NCBI GenBank assembly: GCA_003255025.1
Contig: QANY01005822.1
Location: forward strand, 54,483-118,482
Reading direction: 5' to 3'
From: Datisca glomerata
Lineage: Eukaryota > Streptophyta > Magnoliopsida > Cucurbitales > Datiscaceae
Length of the DNA stretch: 64,000 bases
Within the stretch, counting starts at the first letter, position 1. Each line of letters starts with the position of its first letter. The position numbers and the translations under genes were made by a program. Below are positions 54,371 to 64,000 of the stretch, piece by piece. The notes under the pieces are model-generated. The model was not told where the DNA came from. It searched no databases and saw only the letters and a list, made by a program, of their open reading frames with translations.

Positions 54371-54451
54371 AGTCTTAGTCTTTTGGCTGCATTCTCAAAA
54401 ATTCTCTAGACAGTCTTAGTCTTTTGGCTGCATTCTGAAAATTCTCTAGAC
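54371..54451 (+). repeat. Two tandem ~40-bp units in the promoter of copy B
   Basis: Units 54371-54411 and 54412-54451 (AGTCTTAGTCTTTTGGCTGC ... TTCTCTAGAC) correspond to 5513-5593 upstream of copy A. They lie about 115-195 bp upstream of the TATA box. Confidence 0.8.
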
Positions 54452-54566
54452 CCTCAGAGAGAACTATCAAAGTCTCAATTACCATATGGCTAAGACCCAA
54501 TCAATTGAAAATGACACAAACCCATTTACTTAATCAACTTTTACTAATCCTTCTTCGAATCGCCTC

Positions 54567-54574
54567 TATAAATA
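54567..54574 (+). promoter_or_regulatory. TATA box of metalloproteinase copy B
   Basis: TATAAATA 78 bp upstream of the last base before the ATG at 54652, with the same flanks as copy A. Confidence 0.75.
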
Positions 54575-54651
54575 GACTTCAAATTTTGCTACTTTCATTC
54601 ACAACAGCCATCAAACAGTTTACTTAACCTTCTTCAATTCGTAATAGGAAT

Positions 54652-55584
54652 ATGGCATCAAAATTTGCTTTCCCACTGATCTTCACATTCACTCTCCTCA
54701 TTTTCTTGTGTCAATCTGAAGCACATTCATCACATTCCCATGAAAACATAACATCCCCATATGATTTTCTCAAACATCTCCAAGGATGTCACAAGGGTGA
54801 TCATGTCAATGGCATCAATGAACTCAAAAAGTACCTTGAGAAGTTCGGCTACTTAAGCTACTCCAAGAATTATTCTCATGCTCAGGATGACGATTTCGAT
54901 GATTTCTTAGAATCCGCCATTAAAACTTACCAACAAAATTTCCATCTCAATACTAGTGGTACTTTAGATGGAAAAACTGTGTCCCAAATGTCTAAGACTC
55001 GTTGTGGTGTTGCTGATATCATCAATGGCACAACATGGATGAGGTCAGGCAAGAAAAGACATGGGCATGGGCGTGGGTTATTCCATACTGTCTCTCACTA
55101 TTCATTTTTTGATGGGAATCCAAGATGGCCAGCTTCGAAATACCAACTCACCTACGGATTCCTCCCGGGAACTCCGTCCGAAGCAATGAACCCGGTTTCA
55201 CGGGCATTCGACACATGGGCAGGGAACACCCACTTCAGATTTTCACAAACACAAGATTACCAAAATGCAGATATAAAAATAAGCTTTGACAGGCGTGATC
55301 ATGGGGACGGGGCTCCATTTGATGGACTTGGAGGTACATTGGCTCATGCTTATTCACCAACTGATGGTAGATTCCATTACGATGCTGATGAGCCTTGGTC
55401 TGTAGGGCCAACTTCAGGTGCATATGATTTGGAGACAGTTGCACTTCATGAAATTGGACATCTTCTCGGCCTTGGACATAGCTCTGTTGAAGGTGCCATC
55501 ATGTTCCCTAGCATTGCTCAAGGTGTTTCGAAGGGATTGCATGGTGATGATATTGCTGGGATTAGAGCTTTATACAATGCTTAA
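54652..55584 (+). CDS. Plant matrix metalloproteinase (matrixin, M10A), copy B
   Basis: Intronless, 310 residues, same layout as copy A: signal peptide 1-24, propeptide with PG-binding-like fold about 35-115, catalytic domain with HEIGHLLGLGH at 266-276 and Met284. Five residues differ from copy A: S9L, A101T, P116T, G136R and P226L. P116T changes the cysteine-switch motif from PRCGVAD to TRCGVAD while keeping Cys118. P226L lies in the metal-binding loop (DGPGG to DGLGG). No stop or frameshift is present, and the promoter with TATA box and tandem units is kept, so expression is plausible. No C-terminal membrane anchor. Plant MMPs act on extracellular proteins in the apoplast; the specific substrate is unknown. 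Confidence 0.96.
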   Translation: MASKFAFPLIFTFTLLIFLCQSEAHSSHSHENITSPYDFLKHLQGCHKGDHVNGINELKKYLEKFGYLSYSKNYSHAQDDDFDDFLESAIKTYQQNFHLNTSGTLDGKTVSQMSKTRCGVADIINGTTWMRSGKKRHGHGRGLFHTVSHYSFFDGNPRWPASKYQLTYGFLPGTPSEAMNPVSRAFDTWAGNTHFRFSQTQDYQNADIKISFDRRDHGDGAPFDGLGGTLAHAYSPTDGRFHYDADEPWSVGPTSGAYDLETVALHEIGHLLGLGHSSVEGAIMFPSIAQGVSKGLHGDDIAGIRALYNA

Positions 55585-56380
55585 TTACTCAATGGCTTAA
55601 TATTTAGTTACTTAATTAAGGAATTTATATTAATTAGGTTTCTTTTTGTTTTGATGTTTTCTTCTTTGTGAGTGGGAATAGGAAAGGAATGATTTTATTA
55701 AAAGCTTACCGTAATGAATTTGAGAATAATTGAAAAACTATTTTTGCAAAATTTTGAGAATAAATGAAAAAGTTATTTACCCTCGTGCACTCTTGCATGC
55801 ATGTATTTTTTCCCTTTAATTGGGGAGTGTTTTATAGAAAATATTTCAGTTTGTAACTTTTCCCCCTCAAGTTGTGGAAACTTATTTAACATTTTTTATG
55901 CAAACATTTTTTTTACTTTCGTTAGCCTAATTCATTCTTGACTAATAATAAATTTTAAAGAGTTAAATAATAGGTCAAGAGAGAAAAAGGAGGAGGAAGG
56001 TGATAAGGCTTTCGCTTTCCTGTATTTCTCTAATCGATAACATAGTTTACAAAAGTTTCTTAATATACACGAAGAAGATAACAGATAAAAAATGAGAAAG
56101 AGATTTTACAAAACATAAGATATTCTCCTCTCCTATCATTGGTTAAGTCTCGAATTAGTTTTGCCAACCATTGGGAAATGATTGTTGAATCTACTATGAC
56201 CAATGAGAGGGCTCCTTGTGTAATTGTTGTTATGATGTCTAAGATACTTAGATAGCCAATGAGGGAGAGATGAGATGGAGGTTGAGTCATTAAAGAGCTA
56301 GATTATGTGGATTTCATGGGATGATATCTGCCATGCTTTAGGCTACGTAAACTGCATGAAGAAGAAAGAGATGGACCACT
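55585..56380 (-). repeat. 3' flank of copy B and copia LTR remnant (inverted)
   Basis: Non-coding. 55600-55960 matches the flank of copy A. About 55975-56380 is the inverted counterpart of the presumed copia LTR at 3585-3995. No independent gene is seen. Confidence 0.7.
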
Positions 56381-57190
56381 TGGTTCAATACCCACTCAAG
56401 GGAGATGGGGAGTTAGCAACATTGAGCTTGGATTGATGTTCATGAAAGTGAGCTGGTGGGAGAGCTTTTGTTAATAAATCTACAACCTGAGCTAAGGTTG
56501 GGAAAATGGGCCTCCAAAACCTTGTTGAGAACATCTTCACGGATAAAGTGCACATCGATTTCGATGTCTTTGGTCCGTGAGTGAAAAATTGGATTCGTGG
56601 CAAGGGAGGCTGCACTCTGGTTATCGCATCAGAGGATTGGGAATTGAGGAAGAGAAAGATGCAGTTCCTTATCAACCAAAGTAAGTTAATGGCAGCAGAG
56701 GAAAGAGCACGATACTCAAATTTAATGCTCAATCGAGCCTCGATGATGCTTAGATAGAGCAAGCCTCTAAAATGAGTCTAGAGGGAGCAGTGAAATGTAA
56801 ATTAAGTTGTCGTGTACCTTTGAGATACCTAAGAATGCGTTTACAACATTTCCAGTGATCATTGGTTGGTGAAGACATGACTTGACTTAGTTTGTTAACA
56901 ACATATGAGATATATGGCATGTCATTGTTAAGTATTGCAGGGCCCTGATGATGCTTAGATAGACAGATGGTTCTAAGAAGGCAATTCCAGAAGATTGGAG
57001 CTTGTAGGTAGGTCACATTAGGGTAGGACTTCTTTTACAGTTTAACATGTTCGCCCGGGTAAGGTGATCATATATGTATTTGGATTGAGTAAGGTAGAGC
57101 CTTGTTGAATTTCTGAAAGCCTCAAATCCTAGAAAGTAATTAAGTGACCCTAGACGTTTGAGAGCAATTACCTTGCCTAGAAACGTATTT
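56380..57190 (-). pseudogene. Ty1/copia RT end and RNase H remnant (inverted copy)
   Basis: Minus-strand counterpart of 2680-3580: RT C-terminus text near 57100, then LSQVMSSPTNDHWKCCKRIL and RYLKGTRQLNLHF. After a deletion it reads ARLSIKFEYRALSSAAINLL and VVDLLTKALPPAHFHEHQSK. About 110 bp including the NDDWAGSLDDRK block is absent. At the deletion point the 16-bp phrase GATGATGCTTAGATAG (56742-56757) repeats the one at 56947-56962. Confidence 0.9.
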
Positions 57191-57270
57191 ACGTTCTAGA
57201 ATGGTTAACAAGACTGACTAATTAAATATTGTGAGTATGGACGGAAGATTCAATAGCTATTCTAATTAAA

Positions 57271-57468
57271 TATGGTGTTTTTTTAAATATTATATTGAAA
57301 TTATTATATTGGGATGTAGAAATATTTGTAATTTTATTTTAAATATTATATTGAAATTATTCTGGTCATGAGAAGTCGCAGAACGCATGAGACGATCGAG
57401 GAGGAAAAAGAAAAAATAGGAATTTCTAGGGAATTTCGGCACCCGCATCGAAAATAGGATTTTCGGCA
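57271..57468. other. Short junction between the right arm and a copia leader
   Basis: AT-rich with a 23-bp direct repeat (TTTAAATATTATATTGAAAT and continuing) at about 57283 and 57338. No gene. Confidence 0.6.
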
Positions 57469-58321
57469 TGTAAACTGTTAGGTTTTAATTAGTTGATACT
57501 TAGTAATCACACCACTCTAAATGCTACAGTAACCTTTAGGATAACCAACTTTAGTAAAAGATATTTATTAAAGTTTGATGAATGTAATTAATTAGTTAAT
57601 TTAAGTTCGCATAATTATGACTTAGGCTATTTAGAAGGTTAAATGAACTTTGACCAACTAGATTGGATTAACTGTTATTTTCACATTCATGGGGTTATTA
57701 TTTTAACTAGTAATTAATTTAGAATTAATTGATTAATTAAAATAGAAACACATTATGTTAAAATAGTGAGTGGAAGAATGTTGACATGTCAATGTAACCT
57801 ATAGTCTCTATTATTCGTACAATATTGTGAGCTACAGTGAGGGCCTCAAGATGAATTTGTTTTCATCCTCGTATGGAAGGTGTTGAACTATATCAATACC
57901 AAGGTTGAACTTCTTAAGAAGATCTGCCAAAGTGATGTAGTTTAGTTTTGACCGACCTTAAGACGGCACATTCTAAATCATGTCATTGAATTTGAAATAA
58001 TGGATTACACTCACAAAGTCGTAATTAAGCTTTCATGTGGATAATTGTGATTTGACCGAATAAGCGATGTATTATTGTTAAAAGAAAAAATATGTTTTAA
58101 GTTTTAATTAATAAGGATGAGAATGTCTCATGGACGGTGTAAGATTATTCTGACCGACCCTAAGACGGCACATTAATTGTTATATTATTTTATCGTGGAT
58201 TAGTAAATGATAAATTTACCTGTTTAATATGTTGCATTCATGCATCACATTTACTTTCCGAATTCTAGATATTTATTTCAATTATATTGAATTATGTATG
58301 TTTTACTTTTTAATTATTATT

Positions 58322-58477
58322 ATGTCTATCATGGACAACCCTATTACTGCTTTACTTGCATTCGAGAAACTGAATGGTGATAATTTTATAGGCTGGAAAT
58401 CAAATTTAATGTTCTTATTGAGGAATGTCATGAGGAGCCTGTTGCCAAAGCCCCTAGGAATGTTAGGGGCAAGTTTG
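58322..58477 (+). pseudogene. copia gag, 5' part (before nested LTR)
   Basis: From the ATG at 58322: NPITALLAFEKLNGDNFIGW then KSNLMFLL matches the start of UBN2-type copia gag. A deletion and frameshift follow, then EECHEEPVAKAPRNVRGKF in another frame up to the insertion point at 58477. It continues at 60353. Confidence 0.82.
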
Positions 58478-60352
58478 TGTTGGAGGTTATGACCTCAAAG
58501 TATGTGTATTGACTTTTTGATATAAAAGTTAAAGAGCATTACATTTTTCTTATAATTTTTCTTTTAAATTATTATTGAATGATTTATATAAATATCTAAA
58601 AATTTCATATTCATTAATGAGACTATGATCTTGTATTAGTACGAGATGATTAAGATCATAGATAATGAATAAAATTGTTAGCAACATATTAAAGTATGAA
58701 ATATTTAATGAATGGTTGCTAATACGGTTCACTAAACATTATGATATGTATGATCTAGATCTGGATATTTGATATGGATAGGCATCTTAGTGAATGTACT
58801 TTATATAAAAAGATTATATATGACAAGACCGAGGTGAATTAATATCTTTATTAACTTATCGTTTATCATAAAAATTTAATACACATCAATTCGATAATCA
58901 TATGTAGATCGGTCTGAATCTTGAGTAGTCATGAACTCCTATACATGTTTACTGAATCTTTTAATTCACTCGTTAAAGTCTGTTTGTTAATCAGGCTAGT
59001 GACTTTTGTTTTGCACATTCAGTGATGTGGTTGACTAGGAACATGATCTTATAAGATTTGTAATTTAAATTTTCCTAACGGATCGTATAATAGTTCCCTT
59101 AAGTGTTAAATTTGGAATTGAATGGCGAGCTCAAATTTATAATAAGATTATAAATTAGTCATTCACTAATGGATTAATGGTACTTTAGGATCAAGAGGTA
59201 AAAAAGAAGGGTAAAATGATAATTTTGACCAGGTCTAATTTACGAACCAATAATTGAAGGATGAAACTATATGAAATGATTATGTCAGTGGACTACATGA
59301 GAATACTCTATAAATACATTCTATAATCTCTAAGAGTACAATTTCATATTTATAGTGGAGTAATAATGAAATTAATAAATAAGATTATTTAATTAAAGAG
59401 TTTAATTAATAATCTGGTTTATTAGACCTTAGGATTATAAGTCATTGATCCTCAAGTCACCTCTATACTACGCTGCCTAGAATGTGACTATTTTAGGACA
59501 TGAGAAAATGAGTGACTTGCAAAAGAAATTTTTATTCTGGGGAAAGTACACGATTATAAAATAATTATGTGTGATTAATTAATTAAATTACTTATTTATT
59601 TAAATATAATTTTTGGAAATTATATATATAAATAATTATCGATTTTTTATTAACGATAAGTGAGATAGAATATCTAATTTGTGAAATTAGATAATTAAAT
59701 TATTATTAGATAATAATTTAAAACAACTAAATCTGTTATTTATGAAATAATAAATAAGTTAGTTGATAGGGATAATCTAGATAATTATCTGAATAAAATA
59801 ATATTTAATTCATAGTAATTGCCACGTGTCAATCACTGATTGGGTATTAGAAATTTACATGGACTACTGTGGTGCCACGTGTGACTACAGTAGTGAGTGT
59901 GTAACACTATAGTGCCACATGGCACTACAGTGGTGCCGTGAGACAATGTGCTGGCTCATGGCACAGAAAAAATGTTTTGTAATATTCTATGTGCCCACAC
60001 ACGTCCTAGTGTATTGAGGTTTGACTTTGAAGATCTTGGTGTGAATCTCAGAGTCTACTGATTGTTGGAACGATTTCATGGTAACGGATGATCGATCAAT
60101 TTTTGCAAGGACACTTGGTATAGACTACAAGAAGTATATCATTCTTAATCTTGTATGTTGTAGATTTAACTTAAAAATATATAATGGATATTAACTGATT
60201 GAAACAGTGTTTTCAATAAAAGTTTTTATTTGATTATCGTGGTGTTGCACAAGTTTTATTTTACTAAAAGGTACGTTTTTATTAAAAATTTAATTTTTTA
60301 AAAGGGCCCGCGCCTCCACAATTCCGCCGCCTACGCGTCATGACGACCCGTA
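58478..60352 (+). repeat. Solo copia LTR nested in gag, 5-bp target duplication
   Basis: It begins TGTTGGAGG at 58478 and ends near 60352. It is homologous, in opposite orientation, to the LTR at 9880-12032. GTTTG flanks both sides (58473-58477 and 60353-60357), and removing one copy plus the LTR restores the gag frame KFDAW. No internal region is present, so it is a solo LTR left by recombination. The last bases are diverged from the usual CA end. Confidence 0.85.
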
Positions 60353-60975
60353 GTTTGATGCTTGGATTCAATCCAACAACATAGCAAAGTGCTACATGCT
60401 TGTGGGCATTAATGATGTTCTGAGAATCAAGCATGAGAGCATGGAGATTGCCTATGAGATTATGGAATCTGTACAGGCGTTGTTTGGGCAGTAGTCTGAT
60501 CAAAGTCGTCATGATGCTACTAGGAGCTACATGAAGACCAAGATGAAGAAATGTACTTCTGTGAGTGAACATGTTTTGAACATGATCAACATAATGCATG
60601 AGGCAGAAGTACATGGATCGACCATTGATGAACGAAATCAAATCAACATTATACTTGAATCACCTGGATACTTGAACTGCAGACTTTTGAATCACTCAAT
60701 AAAAGTATGACCAAAGAGGGTGAAAAAAATGTTGCCGAGCAAAAGCCTTCTTCCACTATTGTTAAAAGTAACAAGAGGAATTAGATCATTGGTAAGGGCA
60801 AATATAAGAGCAAGAAAGGGAAGAAAGCCAAGACATCGCCAAAACCCAAGACGAACAAGAACGACAACAAGACAAGTGAAAATGTTTTCATTGTGGGGTT
60901 GAAGGTCATTGGAAGAGAAACTGTAACAAGTATCTCTCTGAGGTGAAAAAGAAAGGTAAATATAATTTACTTGTA
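60353..60975 (+). pseudogene. copia gag, 3' part with zinc knuckle
   Basis: It continues DAWIQSNNIAKCYMLVGIND, then ESMEIAYEIMESVQALFGQ, a stop, ATRSYMKTKMKKCTSVSEHV and a Lys-rich tail. It ends with the zinc knuckle CFHCGVEGHWKRNC at 60883-60924. Stops and one frameshift. Confidence 0.88.
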
Positions 60976-61054
60976 CTTGAAGCTTGTTTAGTGAAATATG
61001 ATTTATCATCCTGGATACTGGAATTCATGAGCCATTAACCATGTATTTTCTTCT

Positions 61055-61600
61055 TTGCAGATGCTTGATTCGTCAAGGGAGCTGGCTGATGGCGAGGTCA
61101 TTATGAGAGTTGGCAGTGGTGCGCTCGTGTCAGTGAAATCATTAGGGACAGCCTGCCTTAATTTTGGAAATAATTATTTAGTTTTGAACGATATTTATTA
61201 TATTTCTGGATTTTCGAGAAATTTGATTTCTCTTTTGTTGCTACGTGAACAATTTTTTAAAGTTTTTTAATTAATAATGAGTTTATTATTTCTAAGAATA
61301 GATTGAATATTTGTCATGTAAAAGTATCGAACGGATTGTATAACTTTAAACCGACTGAACGCGAGATAAATAATTTTAAATTATTTAAAATAGCAAAACC
61401 TAAAAGTAACAAACGACAAAGAGTTTCTCATTAAGATGATAATACATATCTTTGTCATCTTAGGTTGTGACATATTAATCTAGATAGGTTAAACATGTTA
61501 ACAAAACATAATGTTTTGAGAGAACTAAAAGCTGAAACTCTTTCTATTTGTAAATCCTGTCTAGAGAGTAAAATGATATGTATTATCACTACCACTTATA
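61055..61600 (+). pseudogene. copia protease end and GAG-pre-integrase
   Basis: 61055-61270 reads RELADGEVIMRVGSGALVSV, LNDIYYISGFSRNLISLLLL, the region after the copia protease active site. 61300-61600 reads RLNICHVKVSNGLYNFKP, LRLWHINLDRLNMLTKHNVL and CKSCLESKM, the GAG-pre-integrase zinc region (H...H...C..C). The active-site DTG of the protease is not seen (DTGIHEP at about 61015 could be its remnant). Confidence 0.82.
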
Positions 61601-61960
61601 TTTTGTGGATATGAATTACACATGGCAACATACATTTTGAATGTAGTGCCTTCTAAGTCTGTAAGCAAGACACATTTAGAGTTATGGAATGACTACAAAT
61701 CCAATTTGTATCATTTTTGTATATAGGGGTGTCAAGCTCACGTTCTTAGACACAAGACTGGAAAGTTAGACTCAATGCCTGAAATATGCATATTCGTTGG
61801 CTATGCTCCAGAGACTAGAGGTGGTACTTTTATAGTTACAAGGATCAAAAGGTGTTTGCATCGAAAAATGACACATTCATTGAACACGACTATATGAAAA
61901 ATTACAAACCTCAAAGCAAAGTAGTTCTCAAGGAATTAGCGTCTGATGAGATAAGACCAC
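61600..61960 (+). pseudogene. Integrase remnant (core deleted, C-terminus kept)
   Basis: After CLESKM the catalytic core (normally about 150 residues) is missing. Text resumes with short pieces around 61675 and then TGKLDSMPEICIFVGY-like and FASKNDTFIEHDYMKNYKP, followed by SKVVLKELAS, as found after the copia integrase core. Confidence 0.7.
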
Positions 61961-62145
61961 CTTTATTATCAACCGATAAATGACAAACCCTATAAACTAC
62001 AGTTTCTGTTAAGGAAACCCCGGTGCATGTCGTAGTGGTAGGGTTGTAAGACAACCTATTTGCAATGAACTAGAGGCACATGTTCTAGTGTTTGACACTG
62101 ATAAGGACCATCCATTATCTTATGGAGAAGTTATAGATGATCCTG

Positions 62146-62445
62146 AAAAGGAGAAATGGCCGACCCTAGGTTGTGGGTTTTTTATAAGCCCTAATTTGTT
62201 CCCTATTTTTGAACAAAAGAGGGAAGTTAGCTAATCGAGAGATAGACAAGCTAATCCAAAAGCCTCTACTCTCTCTTCTTCGACAAAGGCCCAACCCTAG
62301 GTTATGGGTTTGTATATTGAGAGGGAGAACAATAATTGAGAGAGAAAGGTTTTGATATGTCGTTTTCTATTTTGATCGATAGAGAAGGCTTCAGTATCGA
62401 TAGAGAAGGCCTGAGTATCGAGATAGATGGTGATCATGATGAGCC
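62146..62445 (+). repeat. Insertion with short internal repeats in copia pol
   Basis: Between the end of the integrase linker and the RT start lies about 300 bp not expected in copia pol. It holds a direct repeat (CC(G/C)ACCCTAGGTT(G/A)TGGGTTT, near 62161 and 62291) and two adjacent copies of ATCGATAGAGAAGGC(T/C)T (near 62380 and 62398). Its origin is unknown. Confidence 0.55.
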
Positions 62446-62485
62446 TGTCTCCTACTCACAGGCTATGGCTGATCCTGAAGCAAAT

Positions 62486-63260
62486 CTATGACAAGAAGCC
62501 ATGAACGTTGAGATACAATCGATGTACTCGAACGGAGTCTGAAAACTTGTAGATCCTTTTAAAGAGGTAAAACTCATAGGAAGTAAATGGATTTATAAGA
62601 AAAAATTGAGGTCCGGATTGGAATGTGGAGACATTCAAAGCTAAGCTAGTAGCTAAGGGCTTTACCAAAAGGAATGTATTGACTATGAGGATAACTTCCC
62701 GCTGGTGTCCATGTTAAAATACATTTGAATTGTCCTGTCCATTGTTGCTGCCCTCGATTATAAAATCTGGCTTATGGATGTCAATACTGTTTTTCTGAAT
62801 GACAATCTTGAAGAGCTCGTTTATATGCCTCATCTAGATGAGTTTTCATGGAGAAATACGAAGAAGGCAATGTTTGTGAAATGCTAGAGTCCATTTATGG
62901 ACTTAAGCAAGGATCCCAATCATGGAATATTAGATTCAACGAAAGTGTCAAGAACTTTGATTTTGAGTAGTTAGTGGATAAACCTATGTGTATTAGTTGA
63001 TATACTAAGGGAATGTGAATTTTCTAGTTTTGTACGTGGATGATATTCTGCTCATTGGAAATGATGTAGGAAAATTTTCTGATATCGAGATTTTACTCGC
63101 AAAGCAATTTGATGTAACGAATCTTGGAGAAGTTTCCTTTGTCCTAGGTATTCAAATCTTTTGGGATCAGAAGAACAGGCAATTAGTAATATCTCAAACA
63201 TCTTATATTGATAAGGTGATGGATCGCTTCAGTATGCAAGACTTCAAGAAGTGATATCTT
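62486..63260 (+). pseudogene. copia reverse transcriptase
   Basis: QEAMNVEIQSMYSNGV, KLIGSKWIYKKK and IWLMDVNTVFLND (Asp of the first catalytic motif) precede NFLVLYVDDILLIGNDVGKF, the YVDD box at about 63035-63050. Then AKQFDVTNLGEVSFVLGIQI and QLVISQTSYIDKVMDRFSM. Stops and small deletions occur in the first half. The second half (63015-63254) is open. Confidence 0.92.
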
Positions 63261-63296
63261 CCATTAAGGCATGGAATCAGCCTTTCCAAGGAGTTC

Positions 63297-63575
63297 TTGA
63301 AGAATCTGGAAGTTGTTCCAGAAGATGACAAGCCCATGAAACTTTATTGCGATAACAATGGGGCTATAGCGAATTTGAGGGAACCAAAGAGCCATAAAAG
63401 ATCCAAACACATAGAGAATAAGTATTACCTGATTAGTGAGATTGTTCAGCATGAAGATATAGTAACACACATATTGACGGTCAACAACCTGACAGATCCA
63501 CTCACGAAGACTTTAAACAATAAAGTCTTTGATTGTCATTTGATGGGCATGTGGATATGTACACGTCTACTTTAG
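63297..63575 (+). pseudogene. copia RNase H C-terminal part
   Basis: DKPMKLYCDNNGAIANLREP, HKRSKHIENKYYLISEIVQH and VNNLTDPLTKTLNN are the last conserved blocks of copia RNase H. The first RNase H half is deleted between 63260 and 63297. A frame of 92 codons remains. Confidence 0.88.
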
Positions 63576-63578
63576 TCC

Positions 63579-64000
63579 AAGTAGAAGATTATTGGAATTA
63601 AGTCCATAAAGTAGGGTGTAATAACTATTTATGAGTATTTAGTTATTTATCAGACATTTTGGATTACTGAATTTAATAAATAAATGAAACTATAAAGTGT
63701 GTTTATAGTTTACTCAAGTCATGTAACTGTTGTCAATGTAGGAAGAGTAAAGATAGAGGGGTCTTCCAGACAAACTCTTATGAAATAGTTCATAATGTTA
63801 TTCACAGTCTTAAGATCGACTGGGCAATGGAGCCTGATTATGCTTATTAGGTTGAACAAAATGATGCCAGTCTTGGGGCATGAGAGTGGAGACCCTATTG
63901 GTTGACCTAGACATGTTGTGGAACATGTTGAATAGACCAGTAATCAATTAGTTTAGAGCAAAGTCATTTATCTAGCTCTAAATCTAATTGTTACACCTAT
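63579..64000 (+). repeat. Polypurine tract and start of the copia 3' LTR
   Basis: AAGTAGAAGATT at 63579-63590 is a purine tract of the AAGTGGGAGAT type seen before copia LTRs. The LTR would begin at about 63590 as TATTGGAATT (for TGTTGG). It runs past the window end. It differs from the LTR nested in gag, so the two belong to different subfamilies. Confidence 0.65.

Larger units (their letters stand above)
53398..57270 (-). repeat. Right arm of the large inverted duplication
   Basis: Reverse-complement match of 2590-6848, containing metalloproteinase copy B, its promoter and the copia fragment. It differs from the left arm mainly by two larger indels (235 bp absent near 53620, about 110 bp absent near 56740) and by scattered substitutions. 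Edges: GAATTCTATAGAGTCAATGA at the low end and AGAATAGCTATTGAAT-type text near 57240 at the high end. Confidence 0.9.
57469..64000 (+). mobile_element. Decayed Ty1/copia element with nested LTR
   Basis: Leader (57469-58321, homologous to 8180-8755), gag, protease, GAG-pre-integrase, a remnant of integrase, RT, RNase H, a purine tract and the start of a 3' LTR follow in copia order on the plus strand. The 5' LTR is missing, most of the integrase catalytic core is deleted, and each domain is interrupted. A solo LTR of the family seen at 9880-12032 is inserted in gag. Confidence 0.9.

Noticed and set aside
2590..60352. A still larger inverted duplication including the copia leader and LTR at both ends
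   Set aside because: The leader and LTR copies lie on opposite sides of the metalloproteinase arm in the two places, so the order is not collinear. They are separate insertions of one repeat family.

Overview
This is plant nuclear DNA, most likely from a eudicot. It is AT-rich, with no bacterial-style operons and no rRNA or tRNA gene that I could recognise. Most of it is layered plant transposable elements: Ty1/copia, Ty3/gypsy, LINE, CACTA and Helitron. The only intact host genes I can support are two nearly identical, intronless matrix metalloproteinase genes (plant matrixin, M10A) on opposite strands at 4379-5311 (-) and 54652-55584 (+). Each encodes 310 residues, and by eye they differ at five. 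They lie in the two arms of an inverted duplication (about 2590-6848 and 53398-57270) that also carries the promoter and a decayed copia fragment.

Layout. 1-2.5 kb: LINE relic (-). 2.6-6.85 kb: left arm with metalloproteinase gene A (-). 6.9-12.0 kb: a copia pol/LTR relic, then a second copia element with leader, Met-tRNA primer-binding site and an LTR of about 2.15 kb, all on the minus strand. 12.0-14.4 kb: CACTA relic with a frameshifted Transposase_24-type reading frame; its terminus cuts a third metalloproteinase copy (14.4-14.6 kb). 15.1-16.2 kb: 5'-truncated LINE. 16.78-29.58 kb: a 12.8-kb CACTA element with matching ends and an ATA target duplication. It appears to contain a nested Helitron-like block with replication-protein-A OB-fold exons, plus unidentified exon-like pieces. 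29.6-35.5 kb: AT-rich DNA with two more Helitron-type 3' ends and direct repeats. 35.9-36.6 kb: small non-autonomous CACTA. 37.0-43.2 kb: a fourth metalloproteinase copy, a pseudogene split by a gypsy element with two LTRs. 43.5-44.2 kb: PPR pseudogene (-). 44.9-47.8 kb: gypsy LTR and integrase remnants. 47.8-52.9 kb: 5'-truncated Tekay/Del-like gypsy with a 2.4-kb 3' LTR. 53.4-57.3 kb: right arm with metalloproteinase gene B (+). 57.4-64 kb: decayed copia element (+) with a solo LTR nested in gag and the start of its 3' LTR at the window end.

The biology is a small metalloproteinase family (two intact copies, two broken) dispersed and partly destroyed by transposons. The most testable points are the inverted duplication, a Pro-to-Thr change in the cysteine-switch motif of copy B, and the nested CACTA/Helitron block. 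I did not find a convincing previously undescribed system. The observations below are structural and evolutionary.
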